Assembly (NCBI GenBank): GCA_019416065.1
Contig: DXYB01000001.1
Span: 62,001 to 126,000 of the forward strand
Length of the DNA stretch: 64,000 nt
DNA from: Acidaminococcus sp.
GTDB lineage: Bacteria; Bacillota; Negativicutes; Acidaminococcales; Acidaminococcaceae
Direction: 5' to 3'
The translations under genes were made by a program, and so were the position numbers. Below are positions 1-8,261 of the stretch, in pieces (positions within the stretch are counted from its first letter, which is position 1; every line of letters begins with the position of its first letter). Below the pieces are notes generated by a model. The model did no database searches, was not told where the DNA came from, and saw only the letters and a list, made by a program, of their open reading frames with translations.

Positions 1-459
1 AATGTGTCCGTCATGGCCGCAGGCATGCATCAGGCCGGGATGACAGGATGCAAACCCTTCTGCCGCCGGTCTGTGATCCTGCGCACCGGATTCTTTCACA
101 AATAATCCGTCAATATCAAATCGTAGTCCTACCGTTTTACCCGGTTTGGCAAAGTGCATAACCCCTACGCATCCCGTATGCCCACCATCCATTTTTTCTA
201 CAAGTGCCGGATCAGCTCCTTCTGCCAGCGCTCTCTTCTTGCAAGCCTCCAGCGTTTGATCATCCGGCACCAGCATTCGGGACGAATCATCCAAAATCTC
301 GTTACCCAAAAATACCTCAAACCTCAGCCTTCTCAGGATGGTGGCAATAATACTAGTGGTTCTAAATTCGGTCCAAGCTGTTTCTGGATGCTGATGAAAA
401 TCCCGCCGTAATTGAACCAGTTGTTGTTGCATGGCCTGTGCTTCTTCATAATATCCCAT
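1..459 (-). CDS. M20-family amidohydrolase, N-terminal part (runs off the window)
   Basis: The 153 codons read leftward and run off the window edge, so only the N-terminal part is visible. The family hydrolyses amide bonds of N-acyl or aminobenzoyl amino acids with a two-metal centre. The metal-binding motif HACGHDGH sits at residues 145-152, preceded by the conserved stretch GLRFDIDGLF near residue 110; this layout resembles the AbgA-like (aminobenzoyl-glutamate hydrolase) branch. I chose ATG at 459 because GAGGAGG precedes it at good spacing. It follows the DUF4127 gene by 12 nt and is probably cotranscribed with it. The substrate cannot be told from this half. Confidence 0.85.
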   Translation of the reverse strand, partial: MGYYEEAQAMQQQLVQLRRDFHQHPETAWTEFRTTSIIATILRRLRFEVFLGNEILDDSSRMLVPDDQTLEACKKRALAEGADPALVEKMDGGHTGCVGVMHFAKPGKTVGLRFDIDGLFVKESGAQDHRPAAEGFASCHPGLMHACGHDGHI

Positions 460-471
460 AGTGTTCCTCCT

Positions 472-2058
472 CTATTTCTCTTTTTTATTTTCAGACACCT
501 GAATTTCGAACGTACGGTGCCACGGCAGGCGATAGGTGTAGTTTTCAACATCATTTTTCAAATACGGTGCTGCCGCTTTTTTCATGGCAGGCGTAAGATA
601 CGCTTCTGCCGCAGCGGTTTCTTCTTCCGTCAGTTTTCCATCAGGCCACTGATGAGGGTAAATTACATTCCTTCGCAAGGCCTGCCGCACTTTGCTCTGA
701 TAAATCCAGTCATCTAGATAACGGATCTCTAGTAGTGTCTTGCGATCTGCCTCAGGTAAATACGGCCGCAACAGACCTTGTCCCAAGGCATAGCCCAGGG
801 AATTGCCCGCCGTATTCCAACCGGCATAGGAACCCATTTCATATTGCTGCTGCCTGTGAAAAAGTTCTTTCATTAGGGCGTTACTGCCACCATTGCCGAA
901 GGCAATATCTGCAATCCCCACATTTTTCTTTTGGCGCAAATAGGATGCTGCTTGATCTAAAAAGTCTTTGGTTGTAGGATCCAGCGTATCCGTATTCAGA
1001 TTGGTGTCGGCTCCGGGTGTTGTTCCATCCTGCCGTGTATTTATGCCCAGCACCAGATCAGCCCACTTAGCCGATTGGGCAGGATACCCTCCTGCTGCCA
1101 GCACATGTTCCCGATAGCTTTGTCCAATAGGACCATCTTCATAACTTGGTACCGTGGCTTTCCCCACACCACGACCATAAAAGCCATAAACCAACGGAAC
1201 AGTCCCTCGTGCCTTATTCAGCGCCCGATTTAAAAGCACCATCCCCAGTTCATCCGTCCCGGAAAAAGATCGTATTTTATAAGCAGGAACAGTATCCAGT
1301 TCTGCTAAAAGATGCCGTGCATCCCGGTGAGCTTCAGAATACGGTGCTGAATCATCTCTTCCAATCAGGAAATAGTCCAGCTTTCCTTCTAGTATCCCTT
1401 CTGCTATTACCTGCAAAACATTCCGGTTTTTATCCCTGCGAGAAAGCACATCTTGCCGAATGGTTTCAGGAATTGCTCTTTCCATTTCGACCAACTGCTG
1501 CACTTCTTTTTTCTTTAGTAGCCCCAGCTCTTTTTTGTCCCGCAGTACTCCCCACTGGAAAATCTGCGGCCCGTACTGGACATAATAGGTAGGTTCTGCC
1601 GGTGCACTGCTCCATTTGGGGGAGCGCATCACCGTACCAAAAACATAGAGCGGTACCAGAGGATGTTTTTGTTTAAAAGTCAGCAGTTGCTGCGCCCGCT
1701 TTTGCAGGATCGCTTCAGGCAGTTCGTGTGTACGGGAATTAACCAGGCCTCCGTAAATTACGCTATCACTAGCTACTACGGCACCACTGCTGCCAGGTGC
1801 CTCTTGGTCAAGCCATTGCAAAAGCCCTTCCGGATCCCCACTCTTTTGATCTGATGCGAGTAAGGATATGGGTGGCGTGCATACCTCCACGCCCGCTTTT
1901 CGAAAACTGTCTGCCGTATATTCTAAGCTTACTGGCCGGTTATCCAGCGGAATAAATAGTATTTTTTCCGCAGCATTTCCTTCACCAGAAAAAGTCCCTG
2001 TCAGAATCCATGCCACTATGGCAAAAAAACATTTTTTCCCTGTTTTTCCTAGGTTCAC
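472..2058 (-). CDS. Secreted DUF4127 family protein
   Basis: This 528-residue protein starts with GTG after GGAGGAGG. Residues 1-29 form a signal peptide (Lys-rich start, hydrophobic core, GNA-A cleavage context), so it is probably exported. The mature protein opens with ILFIPLDNRPVS, the hallmark start of DUF4127, and later has VVASDSVIYGGLVNSR and DYFLIGRDDSAPYSE, both typical of the family. No biochemical function is established for DUF4127 as far as I know. The M20 amidohydrolase gene follows at 12 nt, which hints at a shared role in handling an extracytoplasmic substrate, but that is inference from position only. Confidence 0.85.
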   Translation of the reverse strand: MNLGKTGKKCFFAIVAWILTGTFSGEGNAAEKILFIPLDNRPVSLEYTADSFRKAGVEVCTPPISLLASDQKSGDPEGLLQWLDQEAPGSSGAVVASDSVIYGGLVNSRTHELPEAILQKRAQQLLTFKQKHPLVPLYVFGTVMRSPKWSSAPAEPTYYVQYGPQIFQWGVLRDKKELGLLKKKEVQQLVEMERAIPETIRQDVLSRRDKNRNVLQVIAEGILEGKLDYFLIGRDDSAPYSEAHRDARHLLAELDTVPAYKIRSFSGTDELGMVLLNRALNKARGTVPLVYGFYGRGVGKATVPSYEDGPIGQSYREHVLAAGGYPAQSAKWADLVLGINTRQDGTTPGADTNLNTDTLDPTTKDFLDQAASYLRQKKNVGIADIAFGNGGSNALMKELFHRQQQYEMGSYAGWNTAGNSLGYALGQGLLRPYLPEADRKTLLEIRYLDDWIYQSKVRQALRRNVIYPHQWPDGKLTEEETAAAEAYLTPAMKKAAAPYLKNDVENYTYRLPWHRTFEIQVSENKKEK

Positions 2059-2085
2059 AAGACCTCCTCCTTCCTCACGCAGTCC

Positions 2086-2094
2086 ATTATATCA
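2086..2094 (-). promoter_or_regulatory. Extended -10 promoter for the DUF4127 gene
   Basis: The minus strand reads TGATATAAT, a consensus -10 with a TGn extension and no good -35, 28 nt upstream of the GTG start. It is divergent from the MATE gene promoter. Confidence 0.45.
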
Positions 2095-2142
2095 TACTTC
2101 CTGAAACTCTTTTTTACAAATGTATCCAATGTAGGGCTTTGC

Positions 2143-2170
2143 TTGTCAACAGCCCAAAAAGTGAGTACAC
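2143..2170 (+). promoter_or_regulatory. Candidate promoter of the MATE exporter gene
   Basis: TTGTCA (2143-2148), a 16-bp spacer and TACACT (2165-2170) lie upstream of the GTG start at 2209. If real, this promoter lies inside the longest open frame and argues against translation starting at the TTG at 2143. Confidence 0.35.
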
Positions 2171-2208
2171 TTATAAGTGCAGGCATCCCTGCAAAGGAGC
2201 TGATGGAC

Positions 2209-3549
2209 GTGCAAGGCAACAAAGATTATCTAATCACCGATCCGCCTATGAAGGCGCTTTTTATATTTTCTCTGCCCATGATTCTGGGCAATTTTTTTCA
2301 GCAATTGTACAATACTGTGGATTCCGCCATTGTTGGCCGCTATGTAGGAGAATCTGCGCTGGCCGCTGTAGGCGCGTCCTATGCTCTTACTACGGTATTT
2401 ATCAGCATTGCCATTGGCGGCGGCGTGGGGGCCAGTGTCCTGATCAGCCGCTATTTTGGGGCGCATGATTACAACCATATGAAGCAAGCAGTCTACACAG
2501 CTTTTCTTACGTTTCTCGGACTTAGCATCATATTAGGTCTGGTAGGATATGTACTCAGTCCTCAGATCATGCGATGGCTCAACACCCCCACAAGCAGTAT
2601 TGAGATGGCGGACGTATATCTGGAAATCTATTTTCTTGGCCTCCCCTTTCTTTTCATGTATAATATTATCTCATCCACCTTTAATGCTTTGGGGAAATCC
2701 AAATACCCCCTATTTTTTCTGATCTTTTCCTCCCTTCTAAACGTTTTCCTAGATATCTATATGGTGCGTAACCTGGGCATGGGCGTAGGGGGAGCCGCAT
2801 GGGCTACCCTAATCAGTCAAGGGATTTCCGCCTGTTTGTCCTATCTAGTTTTTTTACGAGAAATCCAGAATCTGGGAACGGCACCCACTTATTTCAGCCG
2901 CGGGCAGCTAAAAAAGATGACCGGCATTGCACTCCCTTCTATTTTGCAACAATCCATTGTAAGTATCGGTATGATGCTGGTTCAAGGGGTGGTCAATAGT
3001 TTTGGTGCCGCAGCCCTCGCCGGTTTTTCTTCTGCCATGCGAATACAATACTGCTGCACCGTGCCCATGAATGCCATTGGGAATGCTATGAGTCCCTATA
3101 CAGGGCAGAACCTGGGAGCCAAAAAAATTGAGCGGGTTAAATTCGGCTATCATAGCGCAAATCGTTTAGTTCTGCTATACGCGCTGCTTATTCTGGTGGT
3201 CCTGGAAACCTGCAACGAATCCATTATCCGCTTTTTCCTGGGAGATAAGGTTTCTGCAGTGGCGCTTGCCACCGGCACCAGCTTTTTAAAATTTGTTGGG
3301 TTCTTCATTTCCCTGATCGGCTTTAAGATGGCCGTAGACGGTGTACTCCGTGGTGCAGGGGATATGAAAGTCTTCACTTGTGCCAATCTAACCAATCTGG
3401 CGCTACGGGTTATCATTTCCCTGACGCTGGCCCCTATTTACGGCATCCAGATGGTCTGGATGGCAGAGCCTGTAGGTTGGGGGGTAAATTTTCTAATGAG
3501 CTATGCTGAATACCGCAGCGGCAAATGGAAAGATAAAGTAAAACTCTAA
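2209..3549 (+). CDS. MATE family efflux transporter
   Basis: This 446-residue polytopic membrane protein belongs to the multidrug and toxin extrusion family, which exports cationic compounds in exchange for Na+ or H+. The N-terminal core LPMILGNFFQQLYNTVDSAIVG is the classic MATE signature, and about twelve hydrophobic segments follow. The frame is open from a TTG at 2143. I prefer GTG at 2209 because AAGGAG (2194-2199) lies 9 nt upstream, a promoter-like element overlaps the earlier TTG, and MATE proteins begin shortly before this core. ATG at 2203 is only 3 nt from the ribosome site. It is monocistronic and its substrate is unknown. Confidence 0.9.
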   Translation: MQGNKDYLITDPPMKALFIFSLPMILGNFFQQLYNTVDSAIVGRYVGESALAAVGASYALTTVFISIAIGGGVGASVLISRYFGAHDYNHMKQAVYTAFLTFLGLSIILGLVGYVLSPQIMRWLNTPTSSIEMADVYLEIYFLGLPFLFMYNIISSTFNALGKSKYPLFFLIFSSLLNVFLDIYMVRNLGMGVGGAAWATLISQGISACLSYLVFLREIQNLGTAPTYFSRGQLKKMTGIALPSILQQSIVSIGMMLVQGVVNSFGAAALAGFSSAMRIQYCCTVPMNAIGNAMSPYTGQNLGAKKIERVKFGYHSANRLVLLYALLILVVLETCNESIIRFFLGDKVSAVALATGTSFLKFVGFFISLIGFKMAVDGVLRGAGDMKVFTCANLTNLALRVIISLTLAPIYGIQMVWMAEPVGWGVNFLMSYAEYRSGKWKDKVKL

Positions 3550-3613
3550 CGCGAGTAGCAAGCACATAGGCACTAGTCTATATCGCATTTTGGTAAACAA
3601 AAGGAGACCAGCT

Positions 3614-3709
3614 ATGACACGAGTAACCTATAAAAATGGCAACGCATACGACACAACGCCGTCGGGCAGAAAAGGAAAGGCTACCCATGATAGAAGAGAG
3701 ATGCTATAA
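3614..3709 (+). CDS. Possible 31-residue small protein
   Basis: This short frame begins at ATG 3614 with AAGGAG 7 nt upstream and ends in TAA at 3707-3709. The product is hydrophilic and basic (31 residues, starting MTRVTYKNGNAYD). I recognise no family. Its last codons overlap the TGCTATAAT promoter element of the next gene. The good ribosome site is the only support, so it may be fortuitous. Confidence 0.3.
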   Translation: MTRVTYKNGNAYDTTPSGRKGKATHDRREML

Positions 3710-3710
3710 T
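3702..3710 (+). promoter_or_regulatory. Extended -10 promoter (TGCTATAAT) of the IseA-like gene
   Basis: TGC followed by a perfect TATAAT lies 30 nt before the ATG at 3741. There is no recognisable -35 box, as expected for an extended -10 promoter. Confidence 0.45.
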
Positions 3711-3740
3711 AAGAACAGTATGACAAAGGAGAGAAAATCT

Positions 3741-4295
3741 ATGAAAATACTACGCACATTTGGAGCTATTGTACTCCTCGTCGTGGCTCTTGCCACCACC
3801 GCTTTCGCATCCCCGGAAGTGCCCACGGATCAGGAAGTCATTCAGGCCTTTCAGCAGGCCAATACGGTCTATGAATGGTTTGACCACCATCCTCTGAAAA
3901 CTGATGGCAAGAACAAACAGGATACTGGCTATATGATTTACTACACGGTCGCCGACAAACAATTTCCCACCATGATGGCGCTGAAAGCCAAGGTTCATGA
4001 AGTTTTTACCGATGCGTTAGCTAGCTTTATCATCAGCGATAGCCGGTTATACCGGGAATTTGATGGCAAGCTGTATGTAGCCCCCGGTGCCAGACCCCAG
4101 GATCCTAAAAAAGGGACCAGCTCTATTGACATTAAGCGAGTGTCTCCTACGGAGATTGACCTGAATGTCTCCACCCCCATCATGGAAGATCCTGTTCATG
4201 GTAAAACCAATGTAATAGAAACACGGAAAGCGACCTTTCCCTATGTTAAAACAGCCAAAGGCTGGCGCTTCTCCTATTTTGAATCTCTAGAATAA
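3741..4295 (+). CDS. Secreted protein, possibly IseA-like (DL-endopeptidase inhibitor family)
   Basis: This 184-residue protein has a clear signal peptide: MKILRTF, a hydrophobic core, then cleavage after AFA at residue 23. The mature domain has alternating short hydrophobic strands and ends with a KGWRFSYF motif. That pattern and the length recall IseA/YoeB, the secreted inhibitor of cell-wall DL-endopeptidases in Bacillus, but the match is by pattern only. The frame is open further upstream (from 3636). ATG at 3741 is chosen because AAAGGAGAG is 8 nt upstream and the signal peptide starts there. Two hairpins follow the stop codon. It could equally be an unrelated periplasmic protein. Confidence 0.7.
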   Translation: MKILRTFGAIVLLVVALATTAFASPEVPTDQEVIQAFQQANTVYEWFDHHPLKTDGKNKQDTGYMIYYTVADKQFPTMMALKAKVHEVFTDALASFIISDSRLYREFDGKLYVAPGARPQDPKKGTSSIDIKRVSPTEIDLNVSTPIMEDPVHGKTNVIETRKATFPYVKTAKGWRFSYFESLE

Positions 4296-4303
4296 TTTTC
4301 AAA

Positions 4304-4344
4304 AAGCTTTTCCAAGCAACATAACCAAGCTGCTTGGGGAAAGC
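4304..4344 (+). terminator. Hairpin after the IseA-like gene
   Basis: GCTTTTCCAAGCA pairs with TGCTTGGGGAAAGC with one bulge. There is no T-run of its own; it abuts the stronger terminator at 4341-4394. Confidence 0.4.
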
Positions 4345-4394
4345 AAAAGGTCACGTAAGAATGGTTCGTCATTCCTACGTGACCTTTTGCTTTT
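4341..4394. terminator. Bidirectional intrinsic terminator between converging genes
   Basis: A 23-bp stem with a single mismatch (arms 4341-4363 and 4370-4392) closes a 6-nt loop. It has T-runs on the plus side and A-runs (T on minus) on the other. It serves the IseA-like gene on the plus strand and the carboxyltransferase gene on the minus strand. Confidence 0.9.
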
Positions 4395-4396
4395 TA

Positions 4397-5743
4397 TTAT
4401 CTATTTTTCTTGAAGAATTCCAGGGCAACTTCCGGGAAGGACGCATAACTCAGTACATCTTCCACACTGGCATTAGGATAACCTTTGTCGGCCAGTTCCT
4501 GCCGCATTTTATCCATTTGCGGAGGAATCAGGTCAGCCGGACGACAGGTAATCGGTTCCTGGCCTTTTTTCAGCACTTTTTCTTTTAACTCGTCGCTGAT
4601 CGGCGCAGGAGTACGACCATATTTCCCTAGTACGATATCTTTGACTTCTTTAGGAATCATCTTATAGCGTCCAAAGATTACGTTCATTGTGGCCTGAGAT
4701 CCTACAATCTGGCTGGACGGTGTTACCAGGGGCGGATAGCCCAGGTCTTTGCGTACGATGGGCATTTCTTTCAAGAGGGCATCGTATTTATCGCCCACAC
4801 CCATTTCTGCCAACTGCTTACGCAGGTTGCTGAGCATACCGCCAGGGATCTGGAAGGACAACACCTGGGGATTCACACCACTGGTGTTGGGCAGATTGAA
4901 GGTTTTGATCAGATCCTCTTTGACATTTTTAAAGTGATCAGCAATCGGATACAGGGCATTCACATCAATGCCGGTATCCCGTTCTGTTCCCTGCAGCGTA
5001 TAAACCAAGGATTCTGTGCAGGGATGGCTGGTGCTTTCTGCAAAGGGAGACAATGCTGTATCTACCCGATCAACGCCGGCTTCCACGGCTTTTAGAATCG
5101 TCATAGCCCCCATACCGCTGGTGCAGTGGCTATGCACGTTAATAGGAATATTGATTTCTTTCTTCAGAGCCGTAACCAGATTATAGCATGCATACGGTGC
5201 CAAAAGCCCGCTCATGTCCTTGATGCAGATGGAATCGGCTCCCATTTCCACCAATTCATGAGCCAGACGTACATAGTCACTGTCTTTGTGGTAAGGACTG
5301 ATGGTGTATACCAAGGTTCCCTGTGCTTCCGCTCCTGCCTCTTTGGTAGCTTTCATCGCCGTGCGCAAATTCCGGGTATCATTAAAGGCATCAAAGACAC
5401 GGATAATATCAATCCCGTTAGCCACAGAACGTTTCACAAATTCTGTAACCACGTCATCAGCATAGTTGCTGTAACCGAGAATATTTTGGCCACGGAGCAA
5501 CATTTGCAATTTGGTATTTTTTACATGGCTGCGAATGGTCCGCAGTCTTTCCCAAGGATCTTCATTCAAGAACCGTAGGCAAGTGTCAAACGTAGCCCCG
5601 CCCCATGCTTCCAGAGCATAGAATCCGGCTTTGTCCAAATCTTCCAGCACGGGCAGCATATCACTAGTACGCATCCGTGTCGCGCAAAGGGACTGATGCC
5701 CATCACGCAGTACGGTTTCCACAATTTTAACTGGGTTAGTCAT
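4397..5743 (-). CDS. Biotin-dependent carboxyltransferase (oxaloacetate decarboxylase alpha / pyruvate carboxylase B type), no biotin domain
   Basis: This 448-residue cytoplasmic TIM-barrel enzyme moves CO2 from oxaloacetate (or another acid) to biotin. The motifs are canonical: RDGHQS at residues 13-18 with metal ligand D14, the carboxylated lysine K175 in CIKDMSG, and HSH at 204-206 as metal ligands. Full-length OadA is about 590 residues and ends in a biotinyl domain. This one stops after the carboxyltransferase and PYC_OADA parts and has no MKM biotinylation site, so a separate biotin carrier is needed. A beta pump subunit and gamma-like peptide lie at 44.3-45.6 kb. A 5S transcarboxylase subunit is the main alternative. 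The gene is monocistronic, with AGGAGG before its ATG. Confidence 0.88.
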   Translation of the reverse strand: MTNPVKIVETVLRDGHQSLCATRMRTSDMLPVLEDLDKAGFYALEAWGGATFDTCLRFLNEDPWERLRTIRSHVKNTKLQMLLRGQNILGYSNYADDVVTEFVKRSVANGIDIIRVFDAFNDTRNLRTAMKATKEAGAEAQGTLVYTISPYHKDSDYVRLAHELVEMGADSICIKDMSGLLAPYACYNLVTALKKEINIPINVHSHCTSGMGAMTILKAVEAGVDRVDTALSPFAESTSHPCTESLVYTLQGTERDTGIDVNALYPIADHFKNVKEDLIKTFNLPNTSGVNPQVLSFQIPGGMLSNLRKQLAEMGVGDKYDALLKEMPIVRKDLGYPPLVTPSSQIVGSQATMNVIFGRYKMIPKEVKDIVLGKYGRTPAPISDELKEKVLKKGQEPITCRPADLIPPQMDKMRQELADKGYPNASVEDVLSYASFPEVALEFFKKNR

Positions 5744-5792
5744 TCCTCAACCTCCTAAGTCTCAATGCATTCAAGTTCTATTTATTTCGTTT

Positions 5793-5801
5793 ATTATACC
5801 A
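5793..5801 (-). promoter_or_regulatory. Extended -10 promoter (TGGTATAAT) of the carboxyltransferase gene
   Basis: TGG plus a perfect TATAAT on the minus strand lies 50 nt upstream of the ATG at 5743. Confidence 0.5.
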
Positions 5802-5859
5802 TAGTCACAACAGAGCGGGTAATACGGAATCTGTTATTCTTAAAATTAGGAAAAACTTA

Positions 5860-6477
5860 TTACGACACCAAAGGGCCCCGATTATTCCAATCTTCCACCC
5901 AGTAGCCCGATATATCGTTGCAAACCACTTTAACAGAAGCTGTATTATCCAGCCCTAGGCGCCACATGGCATCCAGAGGCATGGATAAAAGGCGGCACAA
6001 AAGCGCACGCAAGATACCACCATGACTGACAGCAAGGACGGTCTGTCCATCTTCCATATGCGTCTCAATGTGACGAAAGGCATCCCATACTCTAGTTTGG
6101 GATGCTTCTATTTTTTCGCTCTGTCCAATATCAGCCTGTGTCGGTTTACGAAATAGCAATCGCAAAAGATCCGGATTTTCCTTTTTCATTTCTTCATAGG
6201 GATGCCCTTCCCAGCGACCAAAGGAAATTTCCCTAAGCCCCGGCAGCACCACAGGGGAAAGATTGCGTTCCTTGGCGAGGGGGGCAGCAGTCTGGCGGGT
6301 GCGCATCAGGTCCGATATATAAATAGCATCCAGTGGCACACCTTTGGCACGTGTTGCCAACTCTTCTGCCTGTTTTTCTCCCTCTTTGCAAAGAGGAAAA
6401 TCGCTCCAACCTTGCAAAATCCCGTCTCGGTTGGCTGCGATCTCCCCATGTCGGACCAGATAAATCGTTTTTCTCAT
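5860..6477 (-). CDS. Histidine phosphatase family protein (phosphoglycerate mutase-like)
   Basis: This 205-residue phosphohydrolase has the phospho-acceptor motif LVRHGE with H10, the acid residue in LREISFGRWEG near E83, and the second histidine H152 in AVSHGG. The family includes cobalamin (CobC), glucosyl-3-phosphoglycerate and broad-specificity phosphatases, and the sequence alone does not discriminate between them. The frame opens further upstream at 6507. ATG at 6477 is chosen because GGGAGAG precedes it and the family begins right at MRKTIYLVRHGE. It is the last gene of the alaS-to-efp operon, 56 nt after efp. Confidence 0.85.
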   Translation of the reverse strand: MRKTIYLVRHGEIAANRDGILQGWSDFPLCKEGEKQAEELATRAKGVPLDAIYISDLMRTRQTAAPLAKERNLSPVVLPGLREISFGRWEGHPYEEMKKENPDLLRLLFRKPTQADIGQSEKIEASQTRVWDAFRHIETHMEDGQTVLAVSHGGILRALLCRLLSMPLDAMWRLGLDNTASVKVVCNDISGYWVEDWNNRGPLVS

Positions 6478-6533
6478 GTTACTCTCCCTATATAACAAAA
6501 AAGGCACTGCCGCAGCAGCACCCTTTTGTACAA

Positions 6534-7091
6534 TTATGCTCTCGCGATATAAGCCCCGGTACGGGTATCGATTTGCAGTACATCCCCTTCGTTGATGAAG
6601 AGAGGCACTTTGACTACATACCCGGTATCCAGTTTAGCGTTTTTGCTGCCGCCGGTAGCAGTATCGCCCTTGATCCCCGGTTCGGTTTCCACAACGGTAA
6701 GCGTTACAGTATTGGGCAGTTCCACGCCCAAGATGCGGCCTTTAAAAGAAGTCACCTTGGCATCCATGTTTTCCTTTAGGAAATTGATGGCGCTGCCCAG
6801 TTGCTCTTTATTCAGTTCAATCTGCTCGTAGGTTTCGTTGTCCATGAACACATACATACCTTCGTTTTCATACAGGTATTGCATATCACGGCGTTCTACT
6901 ACGGCATTTTCCAGTTTTTCTGCAGCATTGAAAGTCCGCTCTACCACAGCCCCAGTGCACAAATTGCGCATTTTGGCACGGACAAAGGCTGCACCCTTAC
7001 CAGGTTTTACATGCTGGAATTCGACGACTTGCCACGCATCGCCATCGATTTCAACCGTTACGCCAGTTTTAAAATCGTTCGTAGAAATCAT
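6534..7091 (-). CDS. efp: Translation elongation factor P
   Basis: This 185-residue three-domain factor relieves ribosome stalling at polyproline stretches. The KOW-like N-terminal domain carries the tip loop KPGKGAAF with K32, the residue that is modified in many bacteria, and the C-terminal OB domain ends in [12 protein letters not shown]. The start is ATG at 7091, with TTGGAGG 8 nt upstream; the in-frame codons before it are not needed. The gene lies 24 nt after the M24 peptidase, a neighbour pairing (pepQ/papA-efp) widespread in Firmicutes. Confidence 0.97.
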   Translation of the reverse strand: MISTNDFKTGVTVEIDGDAWQVVEFQHVKPGKGAAFVRAKMRNLCTGAVVERTFNAAEKLENAVVERRDMQYLYENEGMYVFMDNETYEQIELNKEQLGSAINFLKENMDAKVTSFKGRILGVELPNTVTLTVVETEPGIKGDTATGGSKNAKLDTGYVVKVPLFINEGDVLQIDTRTGAYIARA

Positions 7092-7115
7092 AACTACAAC
7101 CTCCAAAAAGTAAAT

Positions 7116-8177
7116 TTATTTATAGGGATTTATTTCTAACAAGTCTTTAGGAACTGCGGTCAGCTTTTCACAGCCACTATCAGTTACTAGAACAGTATCT
7201 TCAATCCGCACGCCGCCCTTGCCCGCCAGGTAGATACCTGGTTCATCGGTAACGACAGCCCCCACGGGAAGCGGCTCATCATTGCTGCGATTTAGGACCG
7301 GTTTTTCATGGATGTCCAGGCCAACTCCATGCCCCAGGCCGTGTCCAAAGTTAGGGCCATAGCCTTTTTCTGTAATAAAGTCACGGACGGTTTTATCCAC
7401 GCTAGCCCCTGTTATACCTGGTCTTATTGTCCGTTCTCCCAAAAGATTGGCTTTGAGGACAATCTCATAAATCTCTTTTTGCCAGGGTGCCGCCTGTCCT
7501 ATAACCACGGTACGGGTAATATCACTGCAATAGCCGTTATAGGTGGCACCAAAATCAAAGGTCACAAAGTCGCCTTCTGCCACGACTTTTTCAGAAGCAA
7601 TACCATGAGGCATTGCACTGCGCACGCCGGAGGCTACAATAGTTTCAAAAGAGGGCTTTGTGCTGCCAAGCTTTCTCATATTGTATTCCAGTTCTGCCGC
7701 CAATTCATTCTCCCGCCGGCCTGCCTTAATATGGGGCAGCAGCTGTAAAAAGGCTTCATCCGAAATTGCAACGGCTTTACGTAAAGACCGCAGCTCTTCC
7801 GGTGTCTTAACTTGCCGCAAACCTACTAAATCCAAGTTTTTCCAGGATAAGTCAGGAAAGGCCCCGGATAATTTTTGCATCTCTGTATAGGAAAAATAAT
7901 CTCCATCCAGAGCAGGATGTTTTGCTTGCGCCACCTGGACCGCTGCCTGATAAAACCCATGGTGATGCTCCAGGCACTCACACTGGGGAGCTTGCTGGGC
8001 CACTTGCAGGGTATAGCGGCTGTCTGTAATGATCACGGCCCGCTTTGCATCCACATACAAAAGGCTTTCTCCCCCTGTAAACCCGGTAAAATAGCGGATA
8101 GAAGAATCTCCCCGGATAAACATGCCATCGCAGCCTTCTTTAGCCAGCAATGCCCGCAGTTTTTCCAATGGTTCCAT
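7116..8177 (-). CDS. M24 family Xaa-Pro aminopeptidase
   Basis: This 353-residue cytoplasmic metallopeptidase removes an N-terminal residue preceding proline, or cleaves Xaa-Pro dipeptides. An N-terminal creatinase-like domain (about 1-130) precedes the pita-bread catalytic domain. All five metal ligands are visible: D208, D219, H283, E312 and E326, within the motifs VTFDFGA, CSDITR, GHGLGHGVG, TDEPG and RIEDT. The start ATG has AAGGAG 9 nt upstream. It lies directly before efp, which fits a combined role in proline-rich protein synthesis and turnover. Confidence 0.93.
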   Translation of the reverse strand: MEPLEKLRALLAKEGCDGMFIRGDSSIRYFTGFTGGESLLYVDAKRAVIITDSRYTLQVAQQAPQCECLEHHHGFYQAAVQVAQAKHPALDGDYFSYTEMQKLSGAFPDLSWKNLDLVGLRQVKTPEELRSLRKAVAISDEAFLQLLPHIKAGRRENELAAELEYNMRKLGSTKPSFETIVASGVRSAMPHGIASEKVVAEGDFVTFDFGATYNGYCSDITRTVVIGQAAPWQKEIYEIVLKANLLGERTIRPGITGASVDKTVRDFITEKGYGPNFGHGLGHGVGLDIHEKPVLNRSNDEPLPVGAVVTDEPGIYLAGKGGVRIEDTVLVTDSGCEKLTAVPKDLLEINPYK

Positions 8178-8261
8178 GATTACGATCTCCTTATGGCCGG
8201 AACATTCTGGCCGACTAATCTATTTTACTCTGAAAGGACCTGTTTATGCAAGGCTTTCCTA

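Noticed and set aside
4397..5743. Complete oxaloacetate decarboxylase alpha subunit
   Set aside because: No biotinyl domain and no MKM motif; called carboxyltransferase only.
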